64,000 nt of DNA from Antarcticirhabdus aurantiaca (GTDB lineage: Bacteria > Pseudomonadota > Alphaproteobacteria > Rhizobiales > Rhizobiaceae). The position numbers and the translations under genes are program-made. The notes beneath the pieces were generated by a model, which was not told the DNA's origin, did not search any database, and worked only from the letters and a program-made list of their open reading frames with translations. Shown one piece after another: positions 60,917 to 64,000 of this stretch; position 1 is the first letter of the stretch, and the number at the start of each line of letters is the position of its first letter. The stretch lies in contig NZ_VTOM01000010.1 in NCBI RefSeq assembly GCF_009765365.1, forward strand, positions 62,001-126,000, in the 5' to 3' direction.

Positions 60917-61545
60917 CCAGCAGACACGGCCCCCTTCGCGTCGGCATCGGCGGCCCCGTGGGCTCGGGGAAGACGACGCTGGTGGCCAAGCTTTCCCAGG
61001 CCGCCCGCGAGCGCTGGTCGATCGGCGTGGTGACGAACGACATCTACACGGTGGAGGACGCCGAGGCGCTGACGCGCATGCAGGTGCTCCCCGCCGATCG
61101 AATCATCGGCGTCGAGACGGGCGGCTGCCCGCACACGGCGATCCGCGAGGACGCTTCGCTGAACCTCGCTGCGATCCGCGAGCTGAACCGGCGCCATGCC
61201 GGGCTCGACCTGATCCTGGTGGAATCGGGCGGCGACAACCTCGCCGCGACCTTCTCGCCGGACCTCGTGGACCTGTCGATCTACGTCATCTCCGTCTGCC
61301 AGGGCGACGACATCCCGCGAAAGGGCGGGCCGGCGATCACGCGCTCGGACCTCCTGGTGATCAACAAGACGGACCTCGCGCCTTACGTCGGCGCGGACCT
61401 CGAGCGCATGGCGCGCGACGCGGCCAAGGGGCGGGGCTCGCGGGAGACGGTGTTCGCCGACCTGTCGCGCTCGGTCGGGGTGGAGGCGATCCTCGACTTC
61501 CTGGCGCGCCACGGCGGGCTGCGCGCCCTGTCCTCGGCCGCCTGA
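60913..61545 (+). CDS. ureG: Urease accessory GTPase UreG
   Basis: UreG is the GTPase that drives nickel insertion. The P-loop is [20 protein letters not shown], the metal motif is [15 protein letters not shown] with the CPH triad, followed by [19 protein letters not shown] and [16 protein letters not shown]. At 210 residues it has the normal length. It overlaps ureF by ATGA and is followed after eight bases by the deaminase gene. Confidence 0.97.
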   Translation: MTSRHGPLRVGIGGPVGSGKTTLVAKLSQAARERWSIGVVTNDIYTVEDAEALTRMQVLPADRIIGVETGGCPHTAIREDASLNLAAIRELNRRHAGLDLILVESGGDNLAATFSPDLVDLSIYVISVCQGDDIPRKGGPAITRSDLLVINKTDLAPYVGADLERMARDAAKGRGSRETVFADLSRSVGVEAILDFLARHGGLRALSSAA

Positions 61546-61553
61546 GGGAACCC

Positions 61554-62888
61554 GTGCGCCTCTTCATCGAAAGCCCGCTCGCGGTTCTCGCCGACGGCGC
61601 GGAGAACGGCATCGTCGTCGAGGACGGGCGGATCGCCGAGCTGGTCCCGAAGGGCGCGGCGCCGGTCGGGCCGGTGGATGCGCGCTTCGACGCGCGCGAG
61701 CACGTGCTGCTGCCAGGGCTGATCAACACGCACCATCACTTCTACCAGACGCTGACGCGGGCGCACCCGCAGGCGATCGACAAGGAGCTGTTTCCCTGGC
61801 TCCAGGCGCTCTACCCGATCTGGGCGCGGCTCGACCCGGATGCGTTCCGCCTGTCGGTGCGCCTCGCCCTGACCGAGCTCCTGATGTCCGGCTGCACGAC
61901 CGCCGCGGACCACCACTACCTCTTCCCCGAGGGGCTGGGACACGCCATCGACATCGAGGCGGAGGAGGCGCAGGCGCTGGGCATGCGCGTGACGCTGACA
62001 CGCGGCTCGATGAACCTCAGCGTCAAGGACGGCGGACTGCCGCCGGATTCGGTGGTGCAGGACGAGGACGAGATCCTCGCCGACTGCGAGCGGCTGATCG
62101 GGCGGCATCACGACCTCTCCGAAGGCGCGATGGTGCGGATTGCCCTCGCGCCCTGCTCGCCCTTCTCGGTGACGAAGAGCCTTATGCGGCAGAGCGCCGA
62201 GCTGGCCGAGCGCCACGACTGCCGGCTCCACACGCATCTCGGCGAGACGGAGGACGAGAACCGGTTCTGCGAGGAGGTGTTCGGGTGCCGGCCGGTGGAC
62301 TACCTGGAGGAGGTGGGATGGCTCGGCACCCGCACCTGGCTCGCGCACGGCATCCACTTCACCACGGAGGAGTGCCGGCGGCTGGGCGCGCACAAGGTCG
62401 GCGTCTGCCACTGCCCGGCCTCGAACGCGGTGCTCGCCTCCGGCTTCTGCCCGGTGAATGAATTGCGGGCGGCCGGCTCGCCGGTGGGGCTCGGCGTCGA
62501 CGGCTCGGCCTCCAACGACGCGTCGAACCTCATTGAGGCGGCGCGGCATGCGCTGATGGTGGGGCGGCTGAACTACCGCTCGGCCGAGGCCGTGACGGCG
62601 CGCGACGTGCTGCGGATGGGCACGGAGGGCTCGGCGGCGTGCCTGGGGCGCGACGACATCGGACGCATCGCGGTGGGCATGCAGGCCGACCTCGCATTGT
62701 TCCGGCTGGACGAGCTGCGCTTCTCGGGGGCGCACGATCCGATCGCCGCGCTGGTGTTGTGCGGAGCGACACGGGCGGACCGGGTGATGGTCCGAGGTGA
62801 TTGGCGGGTCGTGGACGGGCTGCCGGTGGGCGTGGATGTCGAGCGGCTGAGACGCGAGCACGGGGCGGCGGCGCTGCAGTTCGCGTGA
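61554..62888 (+). CDS. 8-oxoguanine deaminase-like amidohydrolase
   Basis: The 444-residue protein belongs to the amidohydrolase superfamily, near 8-oxoguanine deaminases. The metal motif is LLPGLINTHHHFYQTLTRAH, with CRLHTHLGETEDEN, WLAHGIHFTTEECR and GLGVDGSASNDASNL giving the further His and Asp ligands. The enzyme should convert 8-oxoguanine or a related purine to the oxo form with release of ammonia. The GTG at 61554 has GAGGGA five bases upstream and lies eight bases after ureG, so it is part of the urease operon and links purine breakdown to urea use. Related aminohydrolases of similar substrates cannot be excluded. Confidence 0.85.
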   Translation: MRLFIESPLAVLADGAENGIVVEDGRIAELVPKGAAPVGPVDARFDAREHVLLPGLINTHHHFYQTLTRAHPQAIDKELFPWLQALYPIWARLDPDAFRLSVRLALTELLMSGCTTAADHHYLFPEGLGHAIDIEAEEAQALGMRVTLTRGSMNLSVKDGGLPPDSVVQDEDEILADCERLIGRHHDLSEGAMVRIALAPCSPFSVTKSLMRQSAELAERHDCRLHTHLGETEDENRFCEEVFGCRPVDYLEEVGWLGTRTWLAHGIHFTTEECRRLGAHKVGVCHCPASNAVLASGFCPVNELRAAGSPVGLGVDGSASNDASNLIEAARHALMVGRLNYRSAEAVTARDVLRMGTEGSAACLGRDDIGRIAVGMQADLALFRLDELRFSGAHDPIAALVLCGATRADRVMVRGDWRVVDGLPVGVDVERLRREHGAAALQFA

Positions 62889-62920
62889 CATTTCGCGGCA
62901 GGACCGGAAGAGGCGCCGAA

Positions 62921-63182
62921 CCCTCTCCCGTTTCGGGAGAGGGTGGCTGCGATGCGGAGGCATCGCGGCCGGGTGAGGGCTTCGTAGGGCGCAGGCGGGT
63001 CCGCGGACGAAGTATGCCAGCGGTTCAGCTGCGTGGCGCCGCAAACGGTCGAGCCAGCTGGATACCCTCATCCGCCCCTACGGGGCACCTTCTCCCGGAA
63101 CGGGAGAAGGGGGCGGTGGACGCGTCGCGACCTTCGAGCCCTCATCCGCCTGCCGGCACCTTCTCCCCGGAGGGGAGAAGGG
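62921..63182. repeat. Three REP-like palindromic units after the deaminase gene
   Basis: The 313-bp gap before the PQQ dehydrogenase stop holds three related palindromes. Unit one is ACCCTCTCCC/GGGAGAGGGT at 62921-62945, followed by a second arm ending GGGTGAGGG near 62979. Unit two is CCTTCTCCC/GGGAGAAGG at 63088-63110, preceded by CCCTCATCCG near 63066. Unit three is CCTTCTCCCC/GGGGAGAAGG at 63159-63181, preceded by CCCTCATCCG near 63139. The first unit is in the opposite orientation to the other two. This arrangement resembles bacterial REP or BIME intergenic elements and may also terminate the convergent transcripts. Confidence 0.8.
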
Positions 63183-63201
63183 AGCAGCGTCGCCGCCCCG
63201 C

Positions 63202-64000
63202 CTACTGCGGCAGGGCGTAGGCGATCACCGCGTCGCCGCGCTTGGTGCCGAGCGAGCCGTGGCCGCCTGCCGTCACCACTAGGAACTGGCGGCCGCCCTC
63301 TTCGTAGGTCATCGGCGTCGACTGGCCGCCGGCGGGAAGGCGGGCCTTCCAGACCTCGGCACCGGTCGTCACGTCGTAGCCGCGCACGTAATAGTCGATC
63401 GTGCCGGAGTAGAAGGCGAGACCGGACGCGGTGAGGACCGCGCCGCCGAGGCCCGGGACACCCATCGGAATGGGTAGCGGCACCGGCGTCAGGTCGCGGA
63501 CCGTGCCGTTCTTGTGCATCCAGCGGATCTCGCCGGTGGAAAGGTCAGCGCCCGCGACGTAGCCCCAAGGCGGCGCCTGGCAAGGAACGCCGATCGGCGA
63601 CATGAACGGGCCCATCTCGACGGCATAAGGGGCTCCGAAGTTCTCGTTGAGGGCCGGCAGCGGGCCTTCCGGCGCGCCGTCGGTGACCACGAGCGCGTCG
63701 GGGTTCGGGCGCGGGATCAGCTTGGAGGTGAAGGCGAGATAGGTCGGCGTCGCGAAGACCATCTGGCGCACTGGGTCGACGGCGACCGAGCCCCAGTTGA
63801 AGACGCCGAAATTGCCGGGATAGATGATCGAACCTTCCAGGCTCGGCGGCGTGAAGCGGCCCTCGTAACGATGCTGATGGAAGGCGATGCGGCAGGCGAG
63901 CTGGTCGAACAGCGTCGCGCCCCACATGTCCGTCTCGGTCAGTGCCGGCGGGTTGAAGGACAGGGCCGAGTGCGGCTGCGTCGGTGCCGTGAAGTCGCCG
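63202..64000 (-). CDS. Membrane-bound PQQ-dependent dehydrogenase (glucose/quinate/shikimate type), 5' end outside window
   Basis: About 265 C-terminal residues are visible and the frame stays open through the right edge. The segments PTQPHSALSFNPPALTETDM, FDQLACRIAFHQHRYEGRFT, GSIIYPGNFGVFNWGSVAVD and GEIRWMHKNGTVRD are typical of the membrane-bound PQQ glucose/quinate/shikimate dehydrogenase family. The end GGHGSLGTKRGDAVIAYALP is the closing strand of the beta propeller. The enzyme oxidises a sugar or cyclic polyol in the periplasm and passes electrons to ubiquinone. The N-terminal membrane helices and most of the active site lie outside the window, so the substrate cannot be judged. It is not a methanol dehydrogenase. 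Confidence 0.92.
   Translation of the reverse strand, partial: GDFTAPTQPHSALSFNPPALTETDMWGATLFDQLACRIAFHQHRYEGRFTPPSLEGSIIYPGNFGVFNWGSVAVDPVRQMVFATPTYLAFTSKLIPRPNPDALVVTDGAPEGPLPALNENFGAPYAVEMGPFMSPIGVPCQAPPWGYVAGADLSTGEIRWMHKNGTVRDLTPVPLPIPMGVPGLGGAVLTASGLAFYSGTIDYYVRGYDVTTGAEVWKARLPAGGQSTPMTYEEGGRQFLVVTAGGHGSLGTKRGDAVIAYALPQ

Overview
The window is about 70% GC, densely packed and led by families typical of alphaproteobacteria: class I lysyl-tRNA synthetase, DUF3572, DUF995, TIGR02186, a PodJ-like polar factor and UreE with a His-rich tail. It also carries the complete core of the tetrahydromethanopterin (H4MPT) formaldehyde pathway (fae, mtdB, mch, fhcBADC, mptG). This points to a Hyphomicrobiales bacterium able to oxidise C1 units, related to the Methylobacterium or Aurantimonadaceae type. 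The genus cannot be fixed from the sequence alone.

Layout. 0-4.4 kb is accessory in feel: a Crp/Fnr regulator cut by the window edge, a broken FadR/GntR gene, a PL7 alginate lyase with a DUF4214 tail, DUF995, three small coupled ORFs, DUF3572, a large inverted repeat and tRNA-Gly(CCC). 4.4-6.2 kb is a quorum-sensing module: luxR, a 20-bp lux-box-like palindrome, luxI, and a small gene translationally coupled to luxI. 6.3-8.7 kb encodes a glycine-betaine-demethylase-like Rieske oxygenase and its reductase. 8.9-19.8 kb is mostly housekeeping: PPK2 coupled to a glycosyltransferase, a periplasmic binding protein, lysyl-tRNA synthetase, a nuclease-like protein, an S24 repressor, a BrkB protein, serine dehydratase and an SH3 protein. 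20-27 kb is a fatty-acid beta-oxidation set (fadJ-like, thiolase, acyl-CoA dehydrogenase) with a MerR regulator and a clear palindromic operator; an EAL protein sits inside it on the other strand. 27-39.5 kb has the PodJ-like protein, a TauE/TIGR02186/DUF3429 operon, and three of the four usual ligase-associated DNA repair genes (pdeM, helicase, exonuclease) without the ligase.

39.6-51.1 kb is the C1 island. On the minus strand run mptG-mtdB-ATPgrasp-mch-RimK-like-CitG-like, nearly all with overlapping stop and start codons, then fae on its own. On the plus strand, diverging from mptG, run a DCoH-like gene and fhcB-A-D-C. Formaldehyde, for example from betaine demethylation, would be captured by Fae, oxidised by MtdB and Mch, and released as formate by FhcABCD. 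The CitG-like and ATP-grasp genes probably help build the cofactors.

51.3-62.9 kb is a urease locus whose genes are scattered: ureD-ureA, then ureB-cyclase-CMD, a minus-strand block (ParD-like-map and two secreted proteins), ureC-DUF29-ureE-ureF-ureG, and an 8-oxoguanine-deaminase-like gene. The window ends with three REP-like palindromes and the C-terminal part of a PQQ-dependent dehydrogenase. I saw no CRISPR array, insertion sequence, rRNA or prophage.
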